From NCBI GenBank assembly GCA_030407315.1, contig JALQPE010000301.1:1-64000 (forward strand): a stretch of DNA of 64,000 bases, given 5' to 3'. The position numbers and the translations under genes were made by a program. The stretch's first letter is position 1. Every line of letters starts with the position of its first letter. This document shows positions 1 to 10,500 of the stretch, in pieces. A model generated the notes under the pieces. That model made no database searches. It saw only the letters and a list, made by a program, of their open reading frames with translations, and was not told the origin of the DNA. The stretch is from Asparagopsis taxiformis (taxonomy: Eukaryota > Rhodophyta > Florideophyceae > Bonnemaisoniales > Bonnemaisoniaceae).

Positions 1-1655
1 ACTCGTACCGTATTGCGCTGCGAGCGGTCGCGGGAGGGATAATCCAGGCTTCTGGAATGGGCGCCAGGAGGGGTCGCTTAAGCGGTACGCTCGAGAGCGT
101 GAGTGGGTGCTCAATAAGGAATCAGCCGCGAAGAGCCGCGTTGGTAATCACTAGCCGTGGTGACGTGGCAAGGCAATTGTCGCCCAAGGGCGAATGGGCG
201 CGTGCCGCCTTGCATTGGCACCGGGCCACATTGCTTGCGCGGGACCCTTCGGCGAGCGTGCAACGTGTAGCTATATAGGCGCGATTAGTCACACACGTGT
301 GCGAGCGGGAGGATTCTCCCGTCACAGTTATGCACGTGTACGTTACGGCTGGCCGTTTCTATTAGTTTACACGTAGCAACGTAGCAGCTTACTCTGTAAG
401 GCCCCTGGGCCGCATAAACACCCCACAAGGTCCATTGGACGCCGGACCGGGACCATTGGTCCTGGTCCGGTCCCGGCAGTCTCGTTGACCATTTAAGGTC
501 AACGGATTGACCACTAAGCTACAATAAAGGTAGATCGTCTCGGTTCCAAATCTTTCGACCGTGGTCGTTTAACTTACAACTAAACGGTGGCGGCAATTAC
601 TTCACAGGATACCCGCTGCTCCGTTTCGATCTCCAATTGGGGATCGCTCGCACATTTCCCCAATTGCCCGCCGCGAGCCTCCTCCGGCGGGAGTGCACGT
701 GGACTGCCCTAGGGCATTTCGTCTCCGCGGTAGTGGACCACCTTCCCGTTTCTTTTAATGCCGTCAGGCGACCGGGAGTGGCCTTCCGCCCACCGGGACA
801 AGGCTACCTACTGGGAGCGCTGTCGGTTCGGCACTCCCAGCCGGTCAACCGAGCTAACGCCCGTGGGCTTCTCAATCGGTCCTGACCGTACCGGCAGCGG
901 TATTACAGTTGCGGAATCCGTCGTGTGGGCAGCCACGCGTGGAGGCGACCACAACTCCCCGCGGGGATCCATCGCGCTAAGTGCCTAGTTAACCCTTAAG
1001 TGGGTTGAGGACGGTCACGGCCGATAGATCCCTCCGGCAGGTTAGATCCAGCCGCCCCGGACCCCGCTCTACCACCCGCTACCGGGTTGGGAGACAGGTG
1101 TCCGGGCTCCGAGGGATCGATCCACCCTACACCGCCCTCGGGCTACTAGGATCGCACGAGGCGCCAGCCTCGTGGAATCGGCGCTCTCACTCGTGAGTTC
1201 GAAGCCTTATCCCTATCCTCTAATCCTCCTCGGAGGTACAATCTATCTACAAGGGCTAAGGTCCTACAACTTGTGATTGGCCACTCCACCTTATATTAAT
1301 GCATATGAAAATAATTGAATTGTCACGTTCACTGGGGACCGTTCAAATACACGAACCAATCATCCCCTAGTACGCTTGGGTTTAACCAATGGTTGGACTT
1401 TATTTTTTCCACGTGGCAAATGTGGTGATTCAAGTACTGCTGGCGTCACTGTACAGTACGCCAGCGGTGTATTCTCCACTCTCCCCTGTGCTCGCCGTGG
1501 CGCGCCCTTTCGGCAAAAAAAATTTTGGCCCCAGCTGCACGGTTCCGACCGTTCAGCCGTGGCCGAAATTTCTGATGCCGGCGGGAACAATCGCCGATTG
1601 CGCCGCAACGTAGAAAGCTAGAACTCTAGGATAAGCTATAAAAAATTGTTTGCTC
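1..1655. other. Gene-free left edge
   Basis: I see no credible gene here; open frames are short, overlap in several frames and match nothing I recognise. The first 1.2 kb is GC-rich and contains small palindromes, for example around 445-477, 484-503 and 1439-1464. It could be decayed transposon DNA, but no coding domain or terminal repeat identifies it. Confidence 0.5.
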
Positions 1656-2472
1656 AGGGCCGTTCCCAGGAAAAATTTTGCACGGGAAATTTGTATGCAC
1701 GTGCACGAAACGATGGAATAGAGACTTTTGATTGGCTCCATATGTTAATATGTTAAACTACTTTTATTGAACTACTGAACTCCTGATCTCTGCATGCGCG
1801 CCACTTGTAAGTGGTACGATGGGGAATCACTGAGGTATCCTGAGTGCTAGCTTGTTCTTTTCGGTATCCTAGCATAGCGGAGGATGCCAAGGAGCGTCCG
1901 GATCCTCGATCGGACCACGAGTACCCGCCTGTACTTGACCCGATCATACCGGGTCAGAAGATCCTCGTACGTTGTAAAGCTTCCAAACCTCACGTCTAAC
2001 GCCCATCCCCAGCATTCTCTGTATCTAAGCAGATTGGCACAAGTTGAAACAGTCTACTCATGCGCTCTAATGGAAAGGAGTCAATCCAATCCACCTACAA
2101 CCGCGTAATCTCTCCCCCCCCCCAGTGGGGAGCACAGCAAGCAAAATTTAGAAGATGGTCAAGTAAAGGCGTGTAATAGTGGTCCACTCCAAGATCCGTC
2201 CGCTCCATGGCATCCTCCGCTATGAGAGGTTACTGAAGAGAAAAGCTAGCACTCGGGATACCTCAGTGATCCCCCATCGTATAACTTACAAGTGGCGCAC
2301 TTGCAGAGATTTGGAGTTTTAAACTTATCATCTCGGTACGTTTTCGGGCTTGACTGTTCTGTGCAAGGTGTCTCACTCACTTCTACATGGAGCCAATCAA
2401 AAGTCTCTATTCCATCGTTTCGTGCACGTGCATACAAATTTCCCGTGCAAAATTTTTCCTGGGAACGGCCCT
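1656..2472. repeat. Foldback (long terminal inverted repeat) element
   Basis: Bases 1656-1741 are the exact reverse complement of 2387-2472 (86 bp, outer end AGGGCCGTTCCCAGG). The inverted similarity continues inward with mismatches and a deletion in the left arm. Blocks near 1801-1855 pair with 2244-2300, and 1872-1940 pairs with about 2157-2235. Only about 215 bp in the middle (1941-2156, containing a run of ten C) is unpaired. No transposase is encoded, so this is a non-autonomous MITE/foldback element or a snap-back duplication. I could not find a convincing target-site duplication, so superfamily is left open. Confidence 0.8.
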
Positions 2473-3115
2473 CAACTAGCTTTACGTAGAACTAGGAACG
2501 ACCGGCAACAGACTACTAAAAGTACAATTATTTTTAATTCTCCAATGTCGTTCGTTAACTGTGTCGGACTTTAATCTACTTTTTTTACTGATTTATGGTT
2601 ATCTCATTGGTTCCCGTTTGGTGAAGTAAATTGGTATTCCCATACGCACCAATTGTCCGTTCCCCATCTCCAAGTGCAATAAGCGACGGACAGCGTGTCC
2701 CGGTGTACCAAATTGTGGCACGTGTCCTTACGGTGGCCAATAGGATAACTGTATCTGAAATATCACTTTCGCACTGCCAGATACACTTGGAAAACATTTA
2801 GTGTAATACAGCATCGAGTGTTTGACTCACAAGCCCCTCGATTCCAACAGGGCGTCTTGCATTGATGATGGCGTTGGCTCTGAGCGAAACTGACGTTGTT
2901 GGAGAATCTCTGCCAACAACCAACGGCAACCAGTCGAATTGACCGCGCTCCCGCTCAATCTAAAACGTTGAACCACTCCGTTTCCTCCACACACATTTTC
3001 AAATAGACTGTTACCGTTGATCACTGCTGGTGTGCTTGTTACACTCATTTCATTTCACCAACATTGAAAGGCCAATCTTTGCTAGTCAAACGCCAGACGT
3101 CCCGTCCTCGTCAAA
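2473..3115. other. Intergenic, upstream of lipase gene
   Basis: No gene is supported. A 73-codon minus-strand frame at 2827-3048 has no recognisable domain. The 3' part presumably holds the promoter and 5' leader of the lipase gene beginning at 3116. Confidence 0.4.
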
Positions 3116-4471
3116 ATGGCGCCCTCCTTCGCCACCAACACCATCTCTCTGAATAGACGCACTACACCCGCTTCAACAGCGCCCCCCGAACGCGAAACAA
3201 CTTCACGACCCTCTTCAATTTTACGACCATTCCCCAAGTCTCCGCGCCGTCGACCGACAGATCCATCCTCTTCTCACTCCCCTTTAGAACTTTCACGAGA
3301 CCAAACACGATTCCGGCCTCACAAACTGCTCCCGAATGTTACCGTACGTCTTCCTCCCGCAATATCACTCCGTCGTCCAGCGTCTCCGTCCCTCGTTCCG
3401 CCACATGACGCGCTCATACGCGCGCCTCCCACAGAACTACTCGTCCTCGCTCATGGGCTTCAGGGTACTGTAGAAGACTTCACATATGTTTTGGACGAAC
3501 TGCAAGCAACTGCCGCTGCTTCGAGCGGCGAATTATTAGTGCATGCGACAAAGGTGAACACGGATAACACGCATGACGGTATCGTACTCGGAGGCCTGAG
3601 ATTAGCCGAAGATGTTCAAAGAATTGTTGCGGAGAATGACACTTTGAAGGCAATCAGTCTAGTAGGGTTCTCGTTGGGTGGGTTGTATGTGCGGTACGCA
3701 GCTGCAAAGCTATACAATGAGGAAACGGGTCTGATTGCGGGCTTAATTGGACGCTGATTTATCGCGGTTGCAAGTCCGCATCTTGGGGTGCGCAAGTTTG
3801 GGGTTTATCGGTTCATTCCGGACGGCTTAATGGGAATGGCGGAAAAGGTTTTCGGCGAAACGGCGAGGGAGTTGTTACTGAGAGATGAGGATGGATTGCT
3901 GGTCGCCATGTCGAGTGATAATAACATATTGGGATTGAAATTCCTGTCCGCACTACGGGCATTTGAGAAGAGGTATTTGTATGCAAATGTTCGCAACGAC
4001 TTTATGGTCAACTATGGAACAGCGGCGTTGGAACCGTCGGTACAGATTGTGAGTGGTGCTGAAGTAGAGGACATTGTACAGCAAGGGTGGTGCGAGAATG
4101 AAGTGCAGGCAGAACATATGGTTGATGAGGATTATGACGAGAAGGGATGCCGTATTTTTATGCAGTTCAGATACTTGGAGGATGGTGGAGATGGGGAGAG
4201 ATCAGGGAGTGGAGAAGTTGATGAAGAGGGGCGAGAGGAAGAGGTAATGAGCAAGAGACTGCGCGCAATTGGGTGGACAGTTGTCGCAGTAGATTTCCCA
4301 TTGCCACTGCCAATCGCTCATAATCGCATAGTAGCCATGTCGAGAAACGCCATCCATACGTGGATGAATGCGAGCGGGAGGAGGGTGGTACATCATCTTG
4401 TGGATATTGTGGCGGGAGATGTTGAAGAGCATGCGCCGACGTTCCGACACATTGCGAGGGACGGACGATAG
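3116..4471 (+). CDS. DUF676-type serine lipase/esterase, interrupted by one in-frame TGA
   Basis: An alpha/beta-hydrolase of the putative serine esterase (DUF676, ROG1-like) family, expected to cleave acyl esters of lipids. Visible are the oxyanion-side LVLAHGLQG, the nucleophile elbow GFSLGG (Ser near residue 186), then ASPHLG, the family-like FLSALRAFEKRYLYANV, and a late His in PIAHN that fits the catalytic histidine. Codon 214 (3755-3757) is TGA, while the same frame continues without another stop to TAG at 4469-4471. The residues right after the TGA (FIAVASPHLGVR) are the conserved family motif, so the frame is ancestral. A possible 46-nt GT-AG excision over the stop would shift out of this frame, so an intron is unlikely. 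Options are a nonsense mutation, stop readthrough or a sequence error. TGA terminates other genes in this window. The N-terminal 90 residues are Ser/Pro-rich and could be a targeting leader. Confidence 0.7.
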
Positions 4472-4772
4472 TGAACAAGACTTGTAAATATAGAAAATGC
4501 GTTGTGTAACACGTGGCGCCATATGCAATGATTTGGCAAAAATGAACGTTTATCTCTCGCTTCGCTGCCCCAACTGGCCTTGTCTGCTTGCTGGCCAACC
4601 AACACAAACACACCGATAGATGACATAGTTTTGACAGCCCAAACCACTGGTTGCCCTCCTCCCCGACCCGTTTGCGCGTTCACTAATTATGCTTCGCCCT
4701 CCACAATCTCACTGTTTCGCGACCTTGCCTTCTACAATGCAATTCGTCTGGTGAACACGCACACAACAGAAT
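4472..4772. other. Intergenic between lipase and kinase genes
   Basis: About 300 bp holding the 3' end of the lipase gene and the leader of the kinase gene. No further gene or repeat seen. Confidence 0.4.
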
Positions 4773-7700
4773 ATGCCACCAGACTTAGACCTGGACCGCG
4801 ACCCTGCCCATCCCCGTCCCTATCCCCCAACTCACGAGCACTACCCTCCATCCAACCCCAACTTCCATCCCAACCCTCATCCCACTCCTCATCCAGACAT
4901 TCACCTACACATCCCGCTTGCTTCGACTCCACAGCCTGGCCCTCCCTCCGTCGCACGCACCACCTCCACACATGACCTCCACCATCGAGCGGCCGCCCGC
5001 GAGCGTCACACCCGTCTCCGCGCATGGCTTCGTGGCATCGACCGCGCACGCGCCGTCCATCTCACCCACACCGACCGAGAACGCGCAAGTTCAGAGCGTC
5101 CACGAAGTGATGGCAGAAGAAGTGACGCCTCCAGTGGCAGGTTTCTAGACGATCAGGATCCCGCCGTGAATGACCATCCAGAATCTCGCATCCCAGTCAC
5201 CTTCACCAGACGAAGAGCACGTTCTGCGGGCAGAGAGCGTCGTCCAAGGGGAAAACGTATTTCCCGCGATTCACACGACGTGCCACCCATCAAACACCCA
5301 CCCGTTCTCAGTGTTCCCCCGTCAGACCACGACGATGATGACACCTTTGAGGCCGTTCCAATCATCAATGGCCTCGATGAACTAGATGTGCCAGCTCGTA
5401 ACCACCCTATCCTTCCCCCTACATCGCCACAACCTCCTCCGTCCCTCTCGTCAGATGCCGCTCCACAAATTGCTGTCGACGACCTTTTCGACGCCGAGAC
5501 AGATGAAATCTTTCTCTCCGAAACTGACCCCCCTGCTACAACCACTATCACAACAACCACTGCAACAACACCCAACGCAGCCTCCCAGCCAAACCGCCCT
5601 TCTTGGCGTGCACGTGCTGCCCACGTGGACAAGCTTGTCGACCTGCCCACCCCGTTGCACCTCACTTCGGAGGATGAACTCGATCGCGACGGCACGACCA
5701 TGACTCTTTCCCCCGTCGTCCAGGCTCCGTCGCATGCTCCACGTCGCCGCGCCCCGCGTAAGAAACAAGCGCGTCGAAGATCTTCGCTAGTTGCAGCAGA
5801 GACCCTCGAGGAGCGCGAAGCAATCTCAACAGACAATATCAGTAATCTCACAGCTGTACCTCATGAACCTCAATCACCAAATCCCCTTCCAGTTCTCTCC
5901 CTCCCACCGCCTCCCCGTCCTCCCCCTCCTTACCCCGTTTCATCCCCTCCTTCTCCACCAGGGCAACGCACGGTCCTTCCCTCACCGCCCATGCCTCCCA
6001 ACTACGCACCACCGCGACTTCGCCCCTATCCACGACCCCCAGCGCCGTCTGAAAATCCTTCGCGTGACCGCACGGAACCAGGCACATTGGGTCCACGCAC
6101 AGCTTCACGTAATCCAAGCAATAATAGCTACCAAGCGCATCCGTGGCCACCTCAGCCAGAACTACATCGTAAGCGAAGCGACAATCGGGGCTCGTCCATA
6201 GCGTATCCACCTCGGAGAAACACGGTAGAAAAGACGGAATCCCTGCCCCCAGTGCCTGAAGACCCCCATCAGCAATATGTTGGTGTCTTTGGAACGAATG
6301 GTAAAGCTTCCAGGCAAGGTTCTGGGCATGCTGTACGGCAAAGCTCCGGTCATGCTGCTCGACAAAGTTCGGGCCATACTATCCGGCAAGGTTCTGGTCA
6401 TTCGATTAGAACGGGTTCGGGTACCTCTGTTCGTGCCGGTTCGGGCACAAATGTCCGCGAGCGTATGGATAGAAACGAATCAGGAACTCTGGGTATTTCC
6501 AGACAGATGTCTGGACGGCATGGTAGTGGCTACTCTCGCAGACCATCTGAGCGGATTAGTGGCACACCTTCAGACCTGTTCCTTGGGTTTGAGCGAGTTG
6601 TGTCAGAAGACTTTGGTCGAGTGGGATCCGGTGGCGGTGTTGGGCCAAGTGGACCAGGTGCCTCCATGATCCGTACAGACTCCTCAGCATCTGGTATCGG
6701 CTCGAATAATCCTGTCGCAGCGCTGCGGTTTACATTTAAATCTGTCCCGTCGTATGGGAACACAGAAAAATCATCAGGTTCGCTTGGCGAAGATGCCAAT
6801 GGCCTTGTTGGAGGCGCATACCGCAGCCAATGGAGCAGTAGTGACCATGGACTTGGAGGGGTGGGCTCTTTCCGTCGTCCTTTCCCCAACGCCTGGAGCT
6901 CTGCAGGCCTGGCGTTGCCAAGTATGGTGGAGGAAGCTGCCGGAGCGCTGTACCAGTCTGGCTCCATTGATGACCATTGGTGTATTCGGGAAAGATTGGG
7001 TGAGGGAGCGTTCTCCGAGGTGCGATTAGGGGAAAGTCGGCATGATCATGACCTAGAACCAGTCGCTATCAAGATTGTTTCCAAAGGTGCACCAGATCTC
7101 TTCTGTCCAAAAGGGGAGTGTCGTGAAGTTGTTGCATGCAGACTCGTGGGACAACACAGTAACGTCGTGAAATGCGAAAGCGTATTTGAGGACGACCGTT
7201 TCATTTATATTGTTATGGAGTATTTGACAGGCGGGCAGATGTTACCGCGTGTAGCGAATTCCTCCAAGTACTACCCGAGATACTGCGAGAATGATGTTGT
7301 AACTCTGGTTCGTTCATTAACAAGAGCTCTTGCTCATTTGCACGGACTTGACATCGCACATCGGGACGTGAAGCCAGAGAATATTCTGTTTGCCTCGGAT
7401 AGTCTCGACCCGACTGTGAAGCTTACAGACTTTGGCATTGCACATGCGGGATGTGCATCACAGCCAGCTAACGAAATGGTCGGCACACCTCTCTACGTCG
7501 CACCAGAAGTACTTCATCGACAACCCTACGGTACAGCCGCTGATATGTGGAGTTTGGGGGTGATTGTGCACATTCTGCTGACGGGATACCCGCCATTTGA
7601 CGATGACGACTTGGTACAGCTTATCAACAAAGTGAAAAGCAAACCTGTTCGACTACTGGGGGAGGAATGGGTGGTAATTAGTGAGGAAGCACGCAACTTT

Positions 7701-8648
7701 GTGCTGAGATTATTAACGAGAGATTTATCAGAACGATTATCTGCAGAGGAGGCACTCTTACATCCTTGGCTTGCACGGCCACGGCCGCCTCCGTTCCCTG
7801 CACCACCGGTTTCATCCTGGGCGATGAACGAACCGGAACAGGTGCAGGTTCCACCATCTGCCAAAATTCGACAAGATGGAGCAATTCCTCTTATGGTTGC
7901 ACAAGTGAACTTGTATTCATTCGTGACACGAAAAGAGTGGAAGCGCATTGTTGAAAGTGACTCGGAAAAGAACCTGAAGCTGTCACTGCTAGTATCTCTA
8001 TCTGAGAAAGAACTTGCAATCCCGGAGAATTTGAGCAGCAAAGACACCGGTACAAAATCAGAAGAAACATCGGATGACGTTGAACCTAGTAATATTGATG
8101 GGAAGGGTGCGGTTTCTATTGCTGCATCATCAGCACTGGTGTCTAAAGCAGACAGCAGGGCATCACGAGAATGCAGCAATGATGTCGCGCGACAACAAGA
8201 GCAACAAAGATTGCATCAAGAAGAGCAACAACGATTGCGTCAACAACGTCTTCAACTACAAGCAGAGTTATCAAAAAAGAAAAAAATGAAAGCACGAAAA
8301 CCGGACCCAGAATCTGAGAAGGGGTTAACCGTGAGCACAGAACCAGCATCTTCGAAATCGACCTACTCATCAGATGAACGTTCGGATGATGCCCAAGGTG
8401 ATTCGAAACTGACAGAAGATGGGGCCATAATACTTGTGCCGTACAGATCGAGACGGGATGCTGATGCTGAGGAAGACGTCGACAAAGTGATTAAAGTAAG
8501 AGGGAACATAATTGGGAGACGTGTTCGGCAGGGTCATGCCCATGGAATTAAATCGGAGAAAGGTAAGCAATCTAAAGGAAAGAGAGGGTTGAGAAGACAG
8601 AAAGGTTCTGGTGCAACGGATGGTGCGCCGAGTGTGGTTGAACGATAG
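4773..8648 (+). CDS. Large CAMK-like serine/threonine protein kinase
   Basis: A 1291-residue protein with a long low-complexity, Pro/Ser/Arg-rich N-terminal half and one complete protein kinase domain at about residues 732-1000. Kinase motifs are all present: glycine loop GEGAFSEV, catalytic Lys in VAIKIV (near 766), HRDVKPEN (near 862), DFG (near 886), APE (near 910) and a closing HPWL. The HRDVKPEN/GTPLYVAPE pattern resembles the CAMK/CDPK group, but no EF-hands or calmodulin site were recognised. Residues 514-561 are six octapeptide repeats. The C-terminal tail contains a Gln/Arg-rich predicted coiled coil (about 1139-1176) and a basic end. It should phosphorylate Ser/Thr; substrates are unknown. 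The long Pro-rich region suggests scaffold or SH3/WW-type contacts, which is inference. Confidence 0.85.
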   Translation: MPPDLDLDRDPAHPRPYPPTHEHYPPSNPNFHPNPHPTPHPDIHLHIPLASTPQPGPPSVARTTSTHDLHHRAAARERHTRLRAWLRGIDRARAVHLTHTDRERASSERPRSDGRRSDASSGRFLDDQDPAVNDHPESRIPVTFTRRRARSAGRERRPRGKRISRDSHDVPPIKHPPVLSVPPSDHDDDDTFEAVPIINGLDELDVPARNHPILPPTSPQPPPSLSSDAAPQIAVDDLFDAETDEIFLSETDPPATTTITTTTATTPNAASQPNRPSWRARAAHVDKLVDLPTPLHLTSEDELDRDGTTMTLSPVVQAPSHAPRRRAPRKKQARRRSSLVAAETLEEREAISTDNISNLTAVPHEPQSPNPLPVLSLPPPPRPPPPYPVSSPPSPPGQRTVLPSPPMPPNYAPPRLRPYPRPPAPSENPSRDRTEPGTLGPRTASRNPSNNSYQAHPWPPQPELHRKRSDNRGSSIAYPPRRNTVEKTESLPPVPEDPHQQYVGVFGTNGKASRQGSGHAVRQSSGHAARQSSGHTIRQGSGHSIRTGSGTSVRAGSGTNVRERMDRNESGTLGISRQMSGRHGSGYSRRPSERISGTPSDLFLGFERVVSEDFGRVGSGGGVGPSGPGASMIRTDSSASGIGSNNPVAALRFTFKSVPSYGNTEKSSGSLGEDANGLVGGAYRSQWSSSDHGLGGVGSFRRPFPNAWSSAGLALPSMVEEAAGALYQSGSIDDHWCIRERLGEGAFSEVRLGESRHDHDLEPVAIKIVSKGAPDLFCPKGECREVVACRLVGQHSNVVKCESVFEDDRFIYIVMEYLTGGQMLPRVANSSKYYPRYCENDVVTLVRSLTRALAHLHGLDIAHRDVKPENILFASDSLDPTVKLTDFGIAHAGCASQPANEMVGTPLYVAPEVLHRQPYGTAADMWSLGVIVHILLTGYPPFDDDDLVQLINKVKSKPVRLLGEEWVVISEEARNFVLRLLTRDLSERLSAEEALLHPWLARPRPPPFPAPPVSSWAMNEPEQVQVPPSAKIRQDGAIPLMVAQVNLYSFVTRKEWKRIVESDSEKNLKLSLLVSLSEKELAIPENLSSKDTGTKSEETSDDVEPSNIDGKGAVSIAASSALVSKADSRASRECSNDVARQQEQQRLHQEEQQRLRQQRLQLQAELSKKKKMKARKPDPESEKGLTVSTEPASSKSTYSSDERSDDAQGDSKLTEDGAIILVPYRSRRDADAEEDVDKVIKVRGNIIGRRVRQGHAHGIKSEKGKQSKGKRGLRRQKGSGATDGAPSVVER
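6312..6455 (+). repeat. Six tandem 24-bp in-frame repeats
   Basis: Six consecutive 24-bp units encode the octapeptide R-Q/T/A-G/S-S-G-H/T-x-x within the kinase N-terminal region. Codons differ between units more than the peptide does, so this is an aged coding minisatellite, not a very recent expansion. Confidence 0.85.
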
Positions 8649-8831
8649 TTTTATATGTTAGTGTAGATAGATGGTAAAACTTTGGTTTTTTCAAGTGTAC
8701 TTGTTCAAGTACACTATGTTTGTACGCCGTGCCGTGCACAGCGAGTTACTGATGCGTACCTCACGCAAACGATCGATCGAAGAGACAAGACTAGTAGAAA
8801 TACATAACTACATGACAACAAAATTGTAACG

Positions 8832-9695
8832 CTACTGCTCATCAGCCATGGGCTGCTGCCGTCTGATGATTTCTACAAACCCAGCCACCTTGGAGAGCGG
8901 TATAAAGTTGCAATTGGCAATATAACAGGCGTTATTCTTCGCAATCACATATGGTTGTCCCTTCACTTGATCATAATCAAAGACATCATAAGGCACCTGT
9001 TCCTTGTGCAAAAAGTTCTCCACACCTCTGTCGTATCTCTCGCGCGACGCCAGAAAATACTCATGAAGCTGAGGGTCGTACTCATCATGGACTTGTTTGA
9101 CGGATCCATTCCAAACGCCGCTTCGATTAGCTCTTCGCCACGAGTCCCACGCGGCATGCACGTCACGACGAAGCACGAGCACAGTCAAATTATACTCGAG
9201 TCTCATGCGAAGCATTTGGGCGATATCATCGCGTCGACGCCAGAACACGGACGGGAAGATCTTGACCGAGTTGTTGTGCACGATGTAGTGCACGGCATCG
9301 GCGGCGGAGAGATTAGTGCCGTCCAATGCGGGCTCGCCAAAGTGCTTCCAGAGCTCTGTGCGCTTGAACGAGTCGTCGGTGAAGCGCGGCTGTGAAGTAT
9401 TGGCAGATGGGGCGTCTGCGAATGAGCAACGCTCGAGGCTGTTGATGAACCAGGTGCTGCCCTGGCGCGCGCCGGTGAATACGATGGCGTTGGAGCAGAG
9501 CGGCAGGTCGGGCGTTGCGGTTTGGAACAGTGTGTAGGCGAGAGTTGTTGTGTACAGATGGTAGAAGGTTAGCGAGAAGAGGATAGCAAGTGAGAGCAGG
9601 ATGATGTGTTTCGGGGTGGGGCGTTGTAATGGTTTGGAGGATGTGGGGTGTTTTGGGCGCTGTAAGAAGTGGTACAAAGCTGTGGCGAGACACAT
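8832..9695 (-). CDS. Type II membrane (Golgi-type) sulfotransferase
   Basis: A 287-residue protein with a short basic cytosolic N-terminus, a signal-anchor at about 29-53 and a lumenal domain. Two PAPS-binding elements of the sulfotransferase superfamily are visible: the 5'-phosphosulfate loop GARQGSTWF (75-83) and the 3'-phosphate segment VLRRDVHAAWDSW (172-186). Several N-glycosylation sequons (NTS, NLS, NNS, NRS, NGS) fit a lumenal enzyme. It would move sulfate from PAPS to a hydroxyl, most plausibly of a carbohydrate. In red algae sulfated galactans are the obvious candidate acceptors, but the acceptor cannot be read from sequence. It is shorter than many carbohydrate sulfotransferases. 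It lies tail-to-tail with the kinase gene and 137 bp from TRAP-beta. Confidence 0.75.
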   Translation of the reverse strand: MCLATALYHFLQRPKHPTSSKPLQRPTPKHIILLSLAILFSLTFYHLYTTTLAYTLFQTATPDLPLCSNAIVFTGARQGSTWFINSLERCSFADAPSANTSQPRFTDDSFKRTELWKHFGEPALDGTNLSAADAVHYIVHNNSVKIFPSVFWRRRDDIAQMLRMRLEYNLTVLVLRRDVHAAWDSWRRANRSGVWNGSVKQVHDEYDPQLHEYFLASRERYDRGVENFLHKEQVPYDVFDYDQVKGQPYVIAKNNACYIANCNFIPLSKVAGFVEIIRRQQPMADEQ

Positions 9696-9832
9696 TTTGA
9701 GCGGTGATGGTGGACGAGGAGGGCGTAGTGGACGTGGACAGGGATGGTTTTAAGGGAAGTGTGTGGGTGAGTCATGATGGATGAGGTCACTGACAGCCGA
9801 TGAGATTTCAAATGTAATTTATTTATTTGAAC

Positions 9833-10500
9833 TTAGTTGCGTTTTTTGTTACTGGTCTCGGTGTCGATGCTCTTCATAACGCTTTCGGAATAGAGATAGG
9901 GCGCTATGCAAAGCAGCACAATTGCAATCGTATAGACAAACCATTCGCGTTGATGGCGATCCGTTCTCCGTCTGTAGCTGATAACGTCTTCAACGATGAT
10001 ATTCTCTCCGCTTGCAAGCTGGCTGACACGCCGCGTTTGGCCGTCAGAGTAGCTGACTGTTGCGGGCGACACAATCAACTCGCCCGCTTTCTTCGGCATG
10101 ATGACAACATCGGATTGCAGACCGGTGCCTGCGCTCAGAGAGTCAAACGTCGGACGGAAGGACCCCTCGAACACTGTGAAGCGGGAAGCGGGGAAGGAGT
10201 GGTCTTTGAGCGCGATGTCGGTGGCGTCTCTGTGCACGATGCAATCGTGTGTTAGTGGTGGTTGTGGCGGTGACGCTAGTGGTTTATACGGGAATGAACC
10301 AAGGACGATACGTACTGTTTACCAACATTGTGGATAAGATAGCGCACTGTCACATTGGAGCCTTGCACGAGATCGCCGTCGATTAGGCGAGAAAATGCTA
10401 TAAAGGCGCCGTCGCGATCAGAGGATGTCTGCTGCGCGTGAATGAGCGGCAAATGGAGCAAGAGCAGCGTAATGGTCGACAAGTACATTGACTTGAACAT
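9833..10500 (-). CDS. SSR2: Translocon-associated protein beta subunit (TRAP-beta), two exons
   Basis: TRAP-beta is a single-pass ER membrane subunit of the translocon-associated complex that helps signal-peptide-dependent translocation. The coding sequence is complement(join(9833..10229,10316..10500)), 193 residues. Exon 1 gives a signal peptide (MFKSMYLSTITLLLLHLPLIHAQ) and the start of the lumenal domain up to the NVGK motif. Exon 2 continues it with the DIALKDHSFP segment and the KKAGELIVSPATVSYSD strand typical of the family. A C-terminal membrane segment (WFVYTIAIVLLCIAPYLY) and a basic tail end it. Splicing restores the family-like NVGKQDATDIAL. I chose the Met at 10500 over one 13 codons upstream because it directly precedes the hydrophobic signal core. 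Confidence 0.85.
10230..10315 (-). other. Spliceosomal intron of TRAP-beta (86 nt)
   Basis: On the minus strand the intron starts GTACGT and ends GTGCACAG, with CACTAAC as a good branch-site candidate about 25 nt before the acceptor. Removing it joins two frames into one continuous TRAP-beta protein. It is the only intron I can support in the window. Confidence 0.85.

Noticed and set aside
1..1350. Possible ribosomal RNA or retrotransposon relic in the GC-rich left edge
   Set aside because: No conserved rRNA segment, reverse transcriptase or integrase motif could be seen on either strand.
2246..2574. Overlapping short frames in the right arm of the foldback element
   Set aside because: They mirror frames in the left arm because of the inverted repeat and show no transposase motif.
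3729..3774. Possible 46-nt GT-AG intron across the in-frame TGA of the lipase gene
   Set aside because: Its removal shifts the frame and would lose the conserved FIAVASPHLG segment that follows the TGA in the original frame.
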